Source: Saccharopolyspora ipomoeae (GTDB lineage Bacteria > Actinomycetota > Actinomycetes > Mycobacteriales > Pseudonocardiaceae). Taken from it: a stretch of DNA of 64,000 bases. Positions 17,657 through 26,313 of this stretch are shown here, one piece after another. The stretch spans positions 62,001-126,000 of the forward strand of contig NZ_JASAOF010000018.1 of NCBI RefSeq assembly GCF_029952525.1. The letters run 5' to 3'. How positions within the stretch are numbered: position 1 is the first letter of the stretch; each line of letters begins with the position of its first letter. The notes beneath the pieces are model-generated. The model worked only from the letters and a program-made list of their open reading frames with translations. It searched no databases and had not been told where the DNA came from. Made by a program: the position numbers and the translations under genes.

Positions 17657-18355
17657 TCAGACCGAGACCTGGCTCGGGGGCCGCGCGTTGTCCTGGCCCG
17701 GGCAGACCAGGCCCGTCTCGTAGGCGAGGATCACCAGCTGCGTGCGCGAGGAGATCTGCAGCTTCTGCATCACGTGGTACAGGTGCGATTTCACCGTCAG
17801 CTCGGCCAGCCCGAGGTTGCGGGCGATCTCGGCGTTGGAACCGCCGCGCGCGACCTCCAGCAGCACGTCCACCTCGCGCTCGGTGAGCACCGACAGCTCG
17901 CTGCGCGCATCGCGCACGCCCAGCGCGGCGAAGCGCTGGAGCAGCCGCTTGGTCACCCGGGGCGCCAGCAGCGCCTCACCGGCGGCGACGGTGTGCACGG
18001 CCTTGACCAGCTCCTCGGGACTGGCGTCCTTGAGCAGGAAACCGCTGGCGCCGGCGCGCAGCGCGCCGTAGACGTACTCGTCGAGGTCGTGCACCGTCAG
18101 CATGATCACCGACGTCGCGCCGTCGGTCTCGGCGAGGATCTCCTGCGCGGCGGCGATGCCGTCCTTGCCGGGCATCCGCACGTCCAGCAGCACCACGTCC
18201 GGGCGCCTGCGGCGCACCGCCGCCACCGCCGAATCACCGTCCGACGCTTCGGCGAGGACCCGCAGACCCGGCTCGTTGGACAGCAGCGCGACCAACCCGG
18301 CGCGGATCATCGCCTGGTCATCGGCAACCAGGACGGTCGTCTCCGCAGTTCCCAC
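17657..18355 (-). CDS. NarL/LuxR-family response regulator
   Basis: A 232-residue regulator. The receiver domain (about 5-125) has VADDQ, the phosphoacceptor Asp in VVLLDVRMPGKDG and the conserved Lys in FLLKDA. A LuxR-type helix-turn-helix follows, with LTEREVDVLLEVARG and SNAEIARNLGLAELTVKSHL. The GTG start has AGGAGG 5 nt upstream. It lies 37 nt downstream of its sensor kinase on the same strand. Confidence 0.92.
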   Translation of the reverse strand: MGTAETTVLVADDQAMIRAGLVALLSNEPGLRVLAEASDGDSAVAAVRRRRPDVVLLDVRMPGKDGIAAAQEILAETDGATSVIMLTVHDLDEYVYGALRAGASGFLLKDASPEELVKAVHTVAAGEALLAPRVTKRLLQRFAALGVRDARSELSVLTEREVDVLLEVARGGSNAEIARNLGLAELTVKSHLYHVMQKLQISSRTQLVILAYETGLVCPGQDNARPPSQVSV

Positions 18356-18392
18356 CGACGCCTCCTAGTCCTGGCGGCCTGACATTTACGGC

Positions 18393-19634
18393 TCAGGTCA
18401 GGTCCGAATTTTCCGGGCACGGTAACACGGCCTCGAGCCGAAATCCGTTCATGACCGGATGTGCTGTCAAAGTTCCGCCCAGCAGCGCAACGCGTTCCCT
18501 CAGCCCGATCAACCCGTGACCCGACTGTTGGGACACCGGCCGCTGCACCTCGCCTTCGGTCGCGGCCAACTCGTTGGTCACCTCGATCCGCAACGTCGCC
18601 GCCGCGTACTCGACGAGCACCCGCGCACGCCCGGACCCCGCGTGCTTGAGGACGTTGGTCATCGCCTCCTGGACGATGCGGTAGGCCGTCATCTCCACGC
18701 CCGCGCCGAGTTCGCGCACCGGCCCGCGCCGGTCCAGCTTCCAGGTGACCTGCCCGCCGCGAACCGAGTCGACCAGCGCGTCCAGCCCGTCGAGGGTCGG
18801 CGTGGGCTGCCAGTCGATGGTCTCCTTGCCGCTGGAATCGCGTTCCCGCAGCGCGGTGAGCATGTCGCGCATCTCCCCCAGCGCCCCGCGCGAACTGCTC
18901 TCCAGCTCCTGCAAGGTCTGCCGCGCGTGGTCGGGGTCGCGGTCGATCACCGCCCGCGCCACGCCCGCGCGCAACGCCACCACCGACAGGTTGTGCGAGA
19001 CGATGTCGTGGAACTCCCGCGCGATGCGGGCGCGTTCGATGGAGGCCGCGTCGGCGGCGAGCTGATCGCGCGCGTCGTCGAGCAGCGCCAGGGTCCGCTC
19101 CAGCTGCTCGGCGCGCCTGCGCCCGATCTGCACCGCGTAGGCCAGGCCCACCACGATCACCAGGTTCACCACCGCGCCGATCACCCGCAACGTCCCCATC
19201 AGCGGGCCCATCCCGTAGGCGATCGCGTCGGAGACCGGGTAGCACATCGCCAGCGTCGCGGCCGCCACCATCATCGACGGGGTCGTGCGCACGCACACCG
19301 AGTAGAGCGCGACCTGGATGACCAGGTTCAGCGCGCCGATGCTCAGCTGGAACGCGGTCAGCCCGACCGCCGTGGCGGTCAGCAGGAACAGCACCGTCCA
19401 CGGCGCGCGGCGGCGCAAGGTCAGCAGCAGCCCGGCCGGGCCGCCGATGGCCATCGGCACCCACCACGGGATCGACGGCGGGTGGTCGGCCAGCGCCGCG
19501 TCGAAGACGTAGAGCACCGAGGCGGCCAGCACGAACGAGACGTCGAAGAGCGTCACGCGGTGGTTCAGCGCCCAGGTCCACAACCCCGAGCGGGAGCGGG
19601 AGAACACCAGTCTTCCGGCGACCTGGTCGACCAT
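18393..19634 (-). CDS. DesK/NarX-type sensor histidine kinase (HisKA_3)
   Basis: A 413-residue membrane kinase with five or six N-terminal helices, no obvious periplasmic sensor domain, a coiled-coil linker and HisKA_3. The phosphorylated His is in REFHDIVSHNLSVV. The ATPase domain has RIVQEAMTNVLKHA (N box) and SGHGLIGLRERV (G box). It probably senses a membrane or intramembrane cue. The ATG at 19634 is chosen because it directly precedes the membrane part; the frame is open for 31 more residues. Partner: the regulator at 17657-18355. Confidence 0.9.
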   Translation of the reverse strand: MVDQVAGRLVFSRSRSGLWTWALNHRVTLFDVSFVLAASVLYVFDAALADHPPSIPWWVPMAIGGPAGLLLTLRRRAPWTVLFLLTATAVGLTAFQLSIGALNLVIQVALYSVCVRTTPSMMVAAATLAMCYPVSDAIAYGMGPLMGTLRVIGAVVNLVIVVGLAYAVQIGRRRAEQLERTLALLDDARDQLAADAASIERARIAREFHDIVSHNLSVVALRAGVARAVIDRDPDHARQTLQELESSSRGALGEMRDMLTALRERDSSGKETIDWQPTPTLDGLDALVDSVRGGQVTWKLDRRGPVRELGAGVEMTAYRIVQEAMTNVLKHAGSGRARVLVEYAAATLRIEVTNELAATEGEVQRPVSQQSGHGLIGLRERVALLGGTLTAHPVMNGFRLEAVLPCPENSDLT

Positions 19635-19752
19635 CGCACCTGCCTGTCTGCAACGGGGCTCGCGGAACCGCGCACGGCACCGCCCGCTCGGCGTGCCGCG
19701 AACACCGGAGTCACGGCTCCGCAGCACGCCGCTCCCGCCAGACCGGCGCTGC

Positions 19753-19784
19753 GGACGGCGGGCTCCAGATCTTGCCCGCCGTCC
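19753..19784 (-). terminator. Hairpin downstream of the mscR operon
   Basis: Perfect 11-bp stem GGACGGCGGGC / GCCCGCCGTCC with a 10-nt loop, about 60 nt after the metallo-hydrolase stop on the minus strand. Confidence 0.65.
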
Positions 19785-19845
19785 GGCCCCAGCTCATCAG
19801 TCGAAGGTGTGAGTGTAGAACGCCCCACCTCGTACCGACGACTGA

Positions 19846-20475
19846 TCAGTGGCCGCGCGCCACCCACTCGTCGAACTGACCGCGCACCTCGCCGATGGTC
19901 GTCGACTCACCGTGACCGGGACGGACCTCGGTCTCCGGGGGCAGCGGCAGCAGCCGGTCCCGGATCGAGTCGGTGATCACGCCGAAGTCCGAGTAGGACC
20001 GCCCGGTCGCCCCGGGCCCACCGGCGAACAGCGTGTCGCCGGTGAACACCACGCCCAAGCCGGGGACGTGGAAGCACACGGCGCCGGGCGCGTGGCCCGG
20101 TGTGTGCAGCACCCGCAGCTCACCGCCGCCGACCTCGATCACCTCGCCGTCGGCGAGCTCGCGGTCCGGCTTCCGGTCGGGATGGGTCATGTCCCACAGC
20201 ACCCGGTCGTCCGGGTGCAGGTGGATCGGTGCGCCGACGGCATCGGCCAGCTCCGGCGCCTTGCGCACGTGGTCGTCGTGGGCGTGCGTGCACAGCACGG
20301 CGCGGACCGTCCGGTCGCCGACCAGCTCCCGGATCGCGGCCACGTCGTGCGGCGCGTCGAGCACCACGCACTCCGAGTCGTCGCCGACGACCCAGGCGTT
20401 GTTGTCCACGTCGAAGGTCTGCCCGTCCAGCGAGAACGTTCCGGACGTCACCGCGTGGTCGATTCGCAGCGTCAT
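19846..20475 (-). CDS. MBL-fold metallo-hydrolase linked to mycothiol-dependent formaldehyde oxidation
   Basis: A 209-residue glyoxalase-II-like hydrolase. The metal motif is T-H64-A-H66-D-D68-H69, followed by HTPGHAPGAVCF and FTGDTLFAGGPG; PGHG near the C-terminus supplies the last ligand region. It starts 35 nt after the mscR stop. The same pair is seen in mycobacteria, which suggests hydrolysis of the S-formyl-mycothiol formed by MscR. That role is inferred from linkage and fold, not shown. Confidence 0.85.
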   Translation of the reverse strand: MTLRIDHAVTSGTFSLDGQTFDVDNNAWVVGDDSECVVLDAPHDVAAIRELVGDRTVRAVLCTHAHDDHVRKAPELADAVGAPIHLHPDDRVLWDMTHPDRKPDRELADGEVIEVGGGELRVLHTPGHAPGAVCFHVPGLGVVFTGDTLFAGGPGATGRSYSDFGVITDSIRDRLLPLPPETEVRPGHGESTTIGEVRGQFDEWVARGH

Positions 20476-20510
20476 TGTTCACACCACCGGGAAATCGGGG
20501 TCGTTTTCGT

Positions 20511-21593
20511 TCAGAAGGTCACCACGGAGCGCAGGACCTCGCCGCGGTGCATCTTCTCGAACGCCTGCTCCACCTGGTCCAGGGCGATCTCCTCGGTCAC
20601 GAACTTCTCCAGCGGCAGTCTGCCCTGCTGGTAGAGCTCGATGAGCATCGGGAAGTCGCGCTCGGGCAGGCAGTCGCCGTACCAGGAGGACTTGATCGCG
20701 CCGCCGCGCCCGAAGACGTCCAGCAGCGGCAGGTCCAGCGTCATCTCCGGGGTCGGCACGCCGACCAGGACCACCGTCCCGGCCAGGTCGCGAGCGTAGA
20801 ACGCCTGCTTGAAGGTCTCCACCCGGCCGACCGCGTCGATCACCACGTCGGCGCCGAAACCACCGGTGAGCTCGCGGATCGCCTCGACGCTGTCGTTCTC
20901 CGCGGCGTTGACGGTGTGGGTGGCGCCGAAGCCCTCGGCCCAGCTCAGCTTCTTCGGGTCGGTGTCCACGGCGATGATGCGCCGCGCCCCGGCCATCGCG
21001 GCTCCGACCACCGCGCCGTCGCCGACACCGCCGCAGCCCAGGATCGCGACCGTGTCGCCCGGGCCCACGCCGCCGGTGTTGACCGCCGCGCCGATCCCGG
21101 CCATCACCCCGCAGCCCAGAAGGCCCGCCACCGCGGCTCGCGCCGAAGGATCGACCTTCGTGCACTGCCCGGCGTGGACCAGGGTCTTCTCGGCGAACGC
21201 GCCGATGCCCAGCGCCGGCTCCAGCCGGGTGCCGTCGGCCAGCGTCATCGGCTGGGCGGCGTTGTGGGTGTCGAAGCAGTACTGCGGGCGGCCGCGCTTG
21301 CAGGCCCGGCAGACGCCGCAGACCGCGCGCCAGTTGAGCACCACGAAGTCACCGGGCGAGACGTCGGTGACGCCCTCGCCGACCTGCTCGACGACGCCGG
21401 CGGCCTCGTGCCCGAGCAGGAACGGGTAGTCGTCGCTGATGCCGCCCTCGCGGTAGTGCAGGTCGGTGTGGCAGACCCCGCAGGCCTGGACCCGCACCAC
21501 CGCTTCACCCGGACCCGGGTCCGGGACCTTGATCGTCACGACCTCGACCGGACTGCCCTTGCCGGTCGAAACCACCGCCTGCACGTCGGACAC
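20511..21593 (-). CDS. mscR: S-(hydroxymethyl)mycothiol dehydrogenase
   Basis: A 360-residue zinc alcohol dehydrogenase that oxidises the adduct of formaldehyde and mycothiol, also active as a nitroso-mycothiol reductase in relatives. Catalytic-zinc residues lie in [10 protein letters not shown] (C38/C41) and GHEAAG; the structural zinc Cys are C92, C95, C98 and C106. The NAD site is [10 protein letters not shown]. The GTG at 21593 follows GGGAGG by 5 nt and gives the normal ~361-residue length. Use of mycothiol fits an actinomycete. First gene of a two-gene operon with the metallo-hydrolase. Confidence 0.93.
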   Translation of the reverse strand: MSDVQAVVSTGKGSPVEVVTIKVPDPGPGEAVVRVQACGVCHTDLHYREGGISDDYPFLLGHEAAGVVEQVGEGVTDVSPGDFVVLNWRAVCGVCRACKRGRPQYCFDTHNAAQPMTLADGTRLEPALGIGAFAEKTLVHAGQCTKVDPSARAAVAGLLGCGVMAGIGAAVNTGGVGPGDTVAILGCGGVGDGAVVGAAMAGARRIIAVDTDPKKLSWAEGFGATHTVNAAENDSVEAIRELTGGFGADVVIDAVGRVETFKQAFYARDLAGTVVLVGVPTPEMTLDLPLLDVFGRGGAIKSSWYGDCLPERDFPMLIELYQQGRLPLEKFVTEEIALDQVEQAFEKMHRGEVLRSVVTF

Positions 21594-21634
21594 GACTGCC
21601 TCCCGGGACCACATCGTCGGGGTGCTGATCACTC

Positions 21635-21657
21635 GCCTGGGCTGGTGCAGCCCAGGC
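21635..21657 (-). promoter_or_regulatory. Leader hairpin upstream of mscR
   Basis: A perfect 10-bp stem GCCTGGGCTG / CAGCCCAGGC with a 3-nt loop lies about 42 nt upstream of the mscR GTG and downstream of a possible TATGAC -10 box. It may be an attenuator, a protein-binding site or neither. Confidence 0.35.
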
Positions 21658-21778
21658 ACATCGTCATATGCGCAACGGGCCATCACAAGAGCGCATTGAT
21701 CAGTGCCCCCGATCGTTGCGAACACTCATCGTGACAACGTGATTACTGTATGATTTCAGCGGAGAGGGAGGACGAGCG

Positions 21779-22582
21779 ATGATGGACACGCGCAGCACGG
21801 CGATCCGGGAGATGGACATCAACCGTCCCGCCTCGGCCCGGATGTACGACGCGTTCCTGGGCGGCTGCCACAACTTCGGCGTCGAACGCTCCATCGTGGA
21901 GCGACTGGAGACGGCGCTGCCGGGCATCGGCGGAACGTACCGGGAGAACCGCGCCTTCCTGCGGCGCGCGGTCGAATACCTGCTCGCCCACGGCGTTCGC
22001 CAGTTCCTCGATCTGGGGTCCGGAATCCCGACCATCGGCCACGTGCACGAGGTGGCACGCCGACGCACGCGCCACTTCCGGGTGGTTTACGTGGACAACG
22101 AACCGCTCACCGTCGCGCACAGCAAACCCCTGCTGGCCGCCGAGATCAACGCGGCGATCACCCACGCCGACATCCGCGACCCGAAGTCGGTCCTGTGCTC
22201 GCCCGAGGTCCGGGCGCTGCTGGACCTGGACGAGCCGGTCGGCCTGCTGATGTCCTCGGTGCTGCACTACCTCCCCGACTCCGACCAGCCGGCGGAGCTG
22301 GTGGCCACCTACCGGGAGGTGCTCGCCCCCGGCAGCCACCTGGTGATCTCGCACGTCACCGACAGCCACGACCCGGCCCCGGCGCGGGTGCTCGCCGAGC
22401 ACTACGCGGAGACCTCCGACCCGATCCACCTGCGCGACACCCGGGAGATCGAGTCGTTCTTCGGCGACCTCGACCCGGTTCCCCCGGGCGCGGCCTGCCT
22501 CGCCGACTGGCGCCCCGACCCGGGCACGCCGGTCCCGTCGCCCTACCGGCTGGTGCACGGCGGCATCGCCCGCAAGGGCTGA
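21779..22582 (+). CDS. DUF574-type SAM-dependent methyltransferase
   Basis: A 267-residue protein of the actinobacterial DUF574/Methyltransf_19 family. Diagnostic blocks: INRPASARMYDAFLGGCHNF near the N-terminus, ENRAFLRRAVEYLLAHGVRQ, the SAM loop FLDLGSGIPT (about 76-85), VYVDNEPLTVAH and LHYLPDSDQPAEL. Family members are numerous in streptomycetes and lack assigned substrates. The ATG follows GGGAGG. It is divergent from mscR and converges on the MFS gene with 6 nt between the stops. Confidence 0.9.
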   Translation: MMDTRSTAIREMDINRPASARMYDAFLGGCHNFGVERSIVERLETALPGIGGTYRENRAFLRRAVEYLLAHGVRQFLDLGSGIPTIGHVHEVARRRTRHFRVVYVDNEPLTVAHSKPLLAAEINAAITHADIRDPKSVLCSPEVRALLDLDEPVGLLMSSVLHYLPDSDQPAELVATYREVLAPGSHLVISHVTDSHDPAPARVLAEHYAETSDPIHLRDTREIESFFGDLDPVPPGAACLADWRPDPGTPVPSPYRLVHGGIARKG

Positions 22583-22588
22583 GCCCGC

Positions 22589-23752
22589 TCAGCGGCGGAC
22601 GAACAGGAGCAGGATCGCCGCGGTGATGGCGCAGGCGCCCGCGGCGAGCCACGCCCCGGCGAGACCGGCGTGCTCGGCGAGGAGACCGAACAGCAGCGGG
22701 CCGAGGCTGCCGCCGAAGTAGATGCCGGTCTGGGTGAACGAGGTCGCGCTGGCCACCCGGTCCGGGGCGATCTTGGCGACCGCGAAGTTCAGCAGTCCCG
22801 GCCACGCCCAGCCCGCGCCGAAGCCGACGGCCACGCCGACGAGGAACACCGGAGGCGACTCCACCGCCATCAGGCCGAAGCCCAGCGACCCGATCAGCAG
22901 CATCACCGTGATCACGCGGATCAGGTCCGGATTCCGGCGGTCGGCGGCCACGCCCGCCGCCAGGCGGATCGTCAGGCCCACGGCCGACCCCACCGACAGC
23001 ACGAGTCCGGCCGCCCACGGGCTGAATCCCACCTCGACCGCCGTGGTGGTGACGAACGCGCCCAGCGCGTTGGCCGCCGCCGATCCCAATCCCCCGGCGA
23101 TCGCGATGAGCAGCAGCGCCGTGAAGTTCGCGCCCGCACCGCCCCCGCCCGGACGGGTGGCCGCCGAGCGCTCGGCCTGCGGCAGCGCGGGCACCGCCGC
23201 GGCCGCGACCAGCCCGACCACGCCGCCGATCAGGAACACCCAGCGCCAGCCGACGGTGAGCGCGATGGTCGGCACGGCCACACCGGCCAGCAACGTGGCG
23301 ACCGGGATCGAGGACTGCTTGACCCCGAACCCCATGCCCCGGTGGTGCGCCGGAATCCCTTGCGCGATCAGCAGGTTCGAGGCGGGCTGGGCCAGCGAGT
23401 TGGGCAGGCCCGCCAGCCACAGCAGGCCCATCAGCCACACCGCGTTCGGCGCGGCCGCCAACCCGAACAGGCACACCGAGCTGCCCAGCGCACCGATGCG
23501 CATGCCGAGCCGGGCGCCGATGCGCTCCACCACCCAGCCCATGCCGCGCGAGGACACCGAAGCGACCCCGAAGAACCCGGCCGCGCCCACGCCCAGCAGC
23601 GCGGCGCCGAAGCGCAGGTCCTGCTGGAGCTGCACGCCGAGCCCGCCGACCAGGAACACCGGGAAGACGCCGACGGTCACCACCGCGGCCACCGACGAGA
23701 GCACCCGCGGAATCCCGACGCTGCGCTGCCCGACCACCACGGCTGACATCAC
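22589..23752 (-). CDS. MFS transporter
   Basis: A 387-residue major-facilitator protein with 12 predicted helices in two halves joined by a loop rich in Gly (ATRPGGGGAGANF, about 200). The conserved motif between helices 2 and 3 is a variant (GMGWVVERIGARLGMR). Helix 5 has PASNLLIAQGIPAHHRGMGFG. It resembles drug-efflux or CynX-like transporters, but the substrate is unknown. The palindrome at 23796-23812, 44 nt upstream, is a plausible operator. Confidence 0.85.
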   Translation of the reverse strand: MMSAVVVGQRSVGIPRVLSSVAAVVTVGVFPVFLVGGLGVQLQQDLRFGAALLGVGAAGFFGVASVSSRGMGWVVERIGARLGMRIGALGSSVCLFGLAAAPNAVWLMGLLWLAGLPNSLAQPASNLLIAQGIPAHHRGMGFGVKQSSIPVATLLAGVAVPTIALTVGWRWVFLIGGVVGLVAAAAVPALPQAERSAATRPGGGGAGANFTALLLIAIAGGLGSAAANALGAFVTTTAVEVGFSPWAAGLVLSVGSAVGLTIRLAAGVAADRRNPDLIRVITVMLLIGSLGFGLMAVESPPVFLVGVAVGFGAGWAWPGLLNFAVAKIAPDRVASATSFTQTGIYFGGSLGPLLFGLLAEHAGLAGAWLAAGACAITAAILLLFVRR

Positions 23753-23795
23753 GACCCCCTAGTCCAGGTCCTGTCAGCCTCCGACGCCGGACAAT

Positions 23796-23812
23796 CCTTA
23801 GCAAGGCTAAGG
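23796..23812. promoter_or_regulatory. Palindromic operator candidate upstream of the MFS gene
   Basis: CCTTAGC AAG GCTAAGG, a perfect 7-bp inverted repeat in the 71-nt gap between the acyl-CoA dehydrogenase stop and the MFS start. It could instead be a weak terminator for the upstream gene; there is no U-tract. Confidence 0.4.
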
Positions 23813-23823
23813 TGACGAACCCG

Positions 23824-25017
23824 TCATCCCCGGAACGCGGGAATCCCGGTCATCGCCTGGCCGATGGTCAGCGCGTGCATCTCGCTGGTGCCCTCGTAGG
23901 TCAGCACCGACTCCAGGTTCGTCATGTGCCGGATCACCGGGTACTCCAGCGAGATCCCGTTGGCTCCGAGGATCGTCCGCGCGGTGCGCGCGACCTCCAG
24001 GGCGCCGCGGACGTTGTCGAGCTTGCCGAAGCTGACCTGCTGCGGGCTCAGCTGACCGGCGTCCTTGCGCTTGCCCAGGTGCAGCGCCAGCAGCCTGCCG
24101 TTCTGCACCCGCACCGCCATGTCGGCGAGCTTGGACTGGGTGAGCTGGAACCCGCCGATCGGGCGGCCGAACTGCTCCCGGGTGGTCGCGTAGTCCAGCG
24201 CCGCCTCCAGGCAGCTGCGCCCGGCGCCGACCGAACCCCACACGATGCCGTAGCGGGCCTCGTTGAGGCAGGACAGCGGCCCGCGCAGGCCGGTGACCTC
24301 GGGAAGCACGGCGTCGCCGGGCAGCCGGACGTCGTCGAGCACCAGCTCGGCGGTCACCGAGGCGCGCAGCGACAGCTTGCGCTTGATCTCCGGCGCCGAG
24401 AAACCCGGGGTGTCGGTCGGCACCACGAAACCGCGCACGCCCTCATCGGTCTGCGCCCACACCACGGCCACCGAGGCGATGCTGCCGTTGGTGATCCACA
24501 TCTTGCGGCCGTTGAGGATCCAGTCGGAGCCGTCGCGGCGCGCAGCGGTGCGCATCGACGAGGGATCGGAGCCGTGGTCGGGCTCGGTCAGGCCGAAGCA
24601 GCCGATCGCCTCGCCCGCGGCCATCTGCGGCAGCCAGCGCTGCTTGTGCTCCTCCGAACCCCAGCGCCAGATCGCGAACATCGCCAGCGATCCCTGCACC
24701 GACACCAGCGAGCGCAGCCCGGAGTCGCAGGCCTCCAGCTCCTCGCAGGCGATCCCGTAGTCCACAGCGGACAGACCGGCGCAGCCGTAGCCCTCCAGGT
24801 GCATGCCCAGCACGCCGAGCTTGCCGAGCTCCCGGGCGAGTTCGCGCGCCTGCGGGAACTCGCCGTTCTCGTACCACTCGGCGACGTGCGGCTGAACGTG
24901 GTCGCGGCACAGCGCCCGGACGCTGTCGCGGATCGCCAGCTGCTCCGGGGTGAACTCGGCGTCGATGCCCAGCGGGTCGTGCGGGTCGAACTTCGGTCGG
25001 GAACCACCGGTGCTCAT
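23824..25017 (-). CDS. Glutaryl-CoA dehydrogenase-like acyl-CoA dehydrogenase
   Basis: A 397-residue FAD enzyme. It resembles glutaryl-CoA dehydrogenase more than other acyl-CoA dehydrogenases: GYGCAGLSAVDYGIACEELE, RSLVSVQGSLAM, GCFGLTEPDHGSDPSSM and, carrying the catalytic Glu, YEGTSEMHAL followed by TGIPAF. GCDH oxidises and decarboxylates glutaryl-CoA to crotonyl-CoA in lysine/tryptophan breakdown. The ATG overlaps the stop of the CoA-transferase (ATGA), so the two are coupled. The partner gene supports the glutarate assignment. Confidence 0.85.
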   Translation of the reverse strand: MSTGGSRPKFDPHDPLGIDAEFTPEQLAIRDSVRALCRDHVQPHVAEWYENGEFPQARELARELGKLGVLGMHLEGYGCAGLSAVDYGIACEELEACDSGLRSLVSVQGSLAMFAIWRWGSEEHKQRWLPQMAAGEAIGCFGLTEPDHGSDPSSMRTAARRDGSDWILNGRKMWITNGSIASVAVVWAQTDEGVRGFVVPTDTPGFSAPEIKRKLSLRASVTAELVLDDVRLPGDAVLPEVTGLRGPLSCLNEARYGIVWGSVGAGRSCLEAALDYATTREQFGRPIGGFQLTQSKLADMAVRVQNGRLLALHLGKRKDAGQLSPQQVSFGKLDNVRGALEVARTARTILGANGISLEYPVIRHMTNLESVLTYEGTSEMHALTIGQAMTGIPAFRG

Positions 25018-26195
25018 TGCGAGTCCTTCCTGGACGAGATCGGGGGAAGCGGTCGCTCGGGGTCCTGCAGCCACGCGAGGACCTCCTTGTCGTGCTGGCC
25101 CAGCAGCGGCGGCGGGGCCACCTCGGCGCTGCCGTGGCCGGAGAAGTCGATGGGCATCCGCACCTGCATCGCCGCGCCGCCGCCCGGGTCGACCATCGGC
25201 CGCAGGCCCAGCGACTCGGCGTAGTGCACCGCCCCCGACAGGTCGTTGACCTGCCCGCACGCGATGCCCAAGCCCTGCAGCCGCCGCTGCCAGTCGGCGG
25301 CCGGCCGGGCACCGAGCACGTTCTCCAGCCGCCGCACCATCTCCTCGCGGTGGGCGACGCGCTGGGCGTTGGTGGCGAACTCGGGCTCGTCGGGCATCGA
25401 CACGAGCCCCAGCCCCTCGCAGAGCTTGCGGAACTGCGCGTCGTTGCCGACCGCGACGGCCAGGAACGCGTCTTCGCAGCGCAGCGTCTCGTACGGCGCG
25501 ATGCTCGGGTGCCGGTTGCCCATCCGCTGCGGCGCGATGCCGGTGGTGAGCAGGCTCGACATCTGGTTGGCCAACGACCCCAGCAGGCTCGACATGAGGT
25601 TGACCTCGACGTGCTGCCCCAGCCCGGTCCGCTCGCGGTGGCGCAGCGCGGCCATGATGCCCAGCGCCGCGTCCTTGCCGGTGAGCACGTCGACGACGGC
25701 GACGCCGACCTTCACCGGTGGTCGCTCGGGCTCGCCGGTGATGCTCATCAGCCCGCCCAGGGCCTGCACCACGAAGTCGTAGCCGGGCAGCTCGGCGCCC
25801 TCGGCGGAGCCGAAGCCCGAGATGGAGGTGTAGATCAGCCCGGGGTTGAGCTCGTGGGCGGAGTCGAAGTCCAGGCCGTACCGCGCGAGCGAGCCGACCT
25901 TGAAGTTCTCCACCAGCACGTCGGACCGCCGCACGAGTTCGCGCGCGGCCTCGCGGTCGTCGGGGTCGGACAGGTCGAGGGCGACGCTGCGCTTGCTCCG
26001 GTTGACCGACTCGAAGTAGGCGGACCCGTTGTCCGTCCACGGTGGACCCCAGGAGCGCGTGTCGTCGCCGGTGCCGGGCCGCTCGACCTTGATCACGGTG
26101 GCTCCGAGGTCGGCCAGCAGCATCGTCGCGTAGGGCCCGGCCAGGACCCGGCTGAAGTCCGCGACGAGCACGCCGTCCAACGGCAGCGTTTCCAT
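25014..26195 (-). CDS. CaiB/BaiF (class III) CoA-transferase, probably succinyl-CoA:glutarate
   Basis: A 393-residue class III CoA-transferase. N-terminal LDGVLVADFSRVLAGPYATM, then LGATVIKVERPGTGDDTRSWGP, NRSKRSVALDL and GYDFVVQALGGLMSITG are standard for the family; the catalytic Asp is expected in the VGVAVVDVLTGKDAA block. Coupling to a glutaryl-CoA dehydrogenase makes succinyl-CoA:glutarate transfer the likely reaction, so free glutarate would be activated and then oxidised. The ATG at 26195 follows a G-rich site (AGGTGGGGG). Divergent from the GntR regulator. Confidence 0.85.
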   Translation of the reverse strand: METLPLDGVLVADFSRVLAGPYATMLLADLGATVIKVERPGTGDDTRSWGPPWTDNGSAYFESVNRSKRSVALDLSDPDDREAARELVRRSDVLVENFKVGSLARYGLDFDSAHELNPGLIYTSISGFGSAEGAELPGYDFVVQALGGLMSITGEPERPPVKVGVAVVDVLTGKDAALGIMAALRHRERTGLGQHVEVNLMSSLLGSLANQMSSLLTTGIAPQRMGNRHPSIAPYETLRCEDAFLAVAVGNDAQFRKLCEGLGLVSMPDEPEFATNAQRVAHREEMVRRLENVLGARPAADWQRRLQGLGIACGQVNDLSGAVHYAESLGLRPMVDPGGGAAMQVRMPIDFSGHGSAEVAPPPLLGQHDKEVLAWLQDPERPLPPISSRKDSQ

Positions 26196-26229
26196 GCCCC
26201 CACCTCTCCGACGGCTTGCGCGTCCGGAA

Positions 26230-26250
26230 ATGTGGATCCAATATACAGTT
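26230..26250. promoter_or_regulatory. AT-rich promoter/operator region between CoA-transferase and GntR gene
   Basis: Contains the palindrome TGGATCCA (26232-26239) abutting ATATAC (26240-26245), which read on the minus strand gives a TATATT -10 candidate for the CoA-transferase gene. It is the only AT-rich patch in the 118-nt divergent gap, so a GntR site here is plausible. Confidence 0.4.
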
Positions 26251-26313
26251 GCTCGAGACGCGGTCAACCCGAACTCGCCGCCCGCGTGTCCGCACCCGAG
26301 GTTGGAGCTCCCG

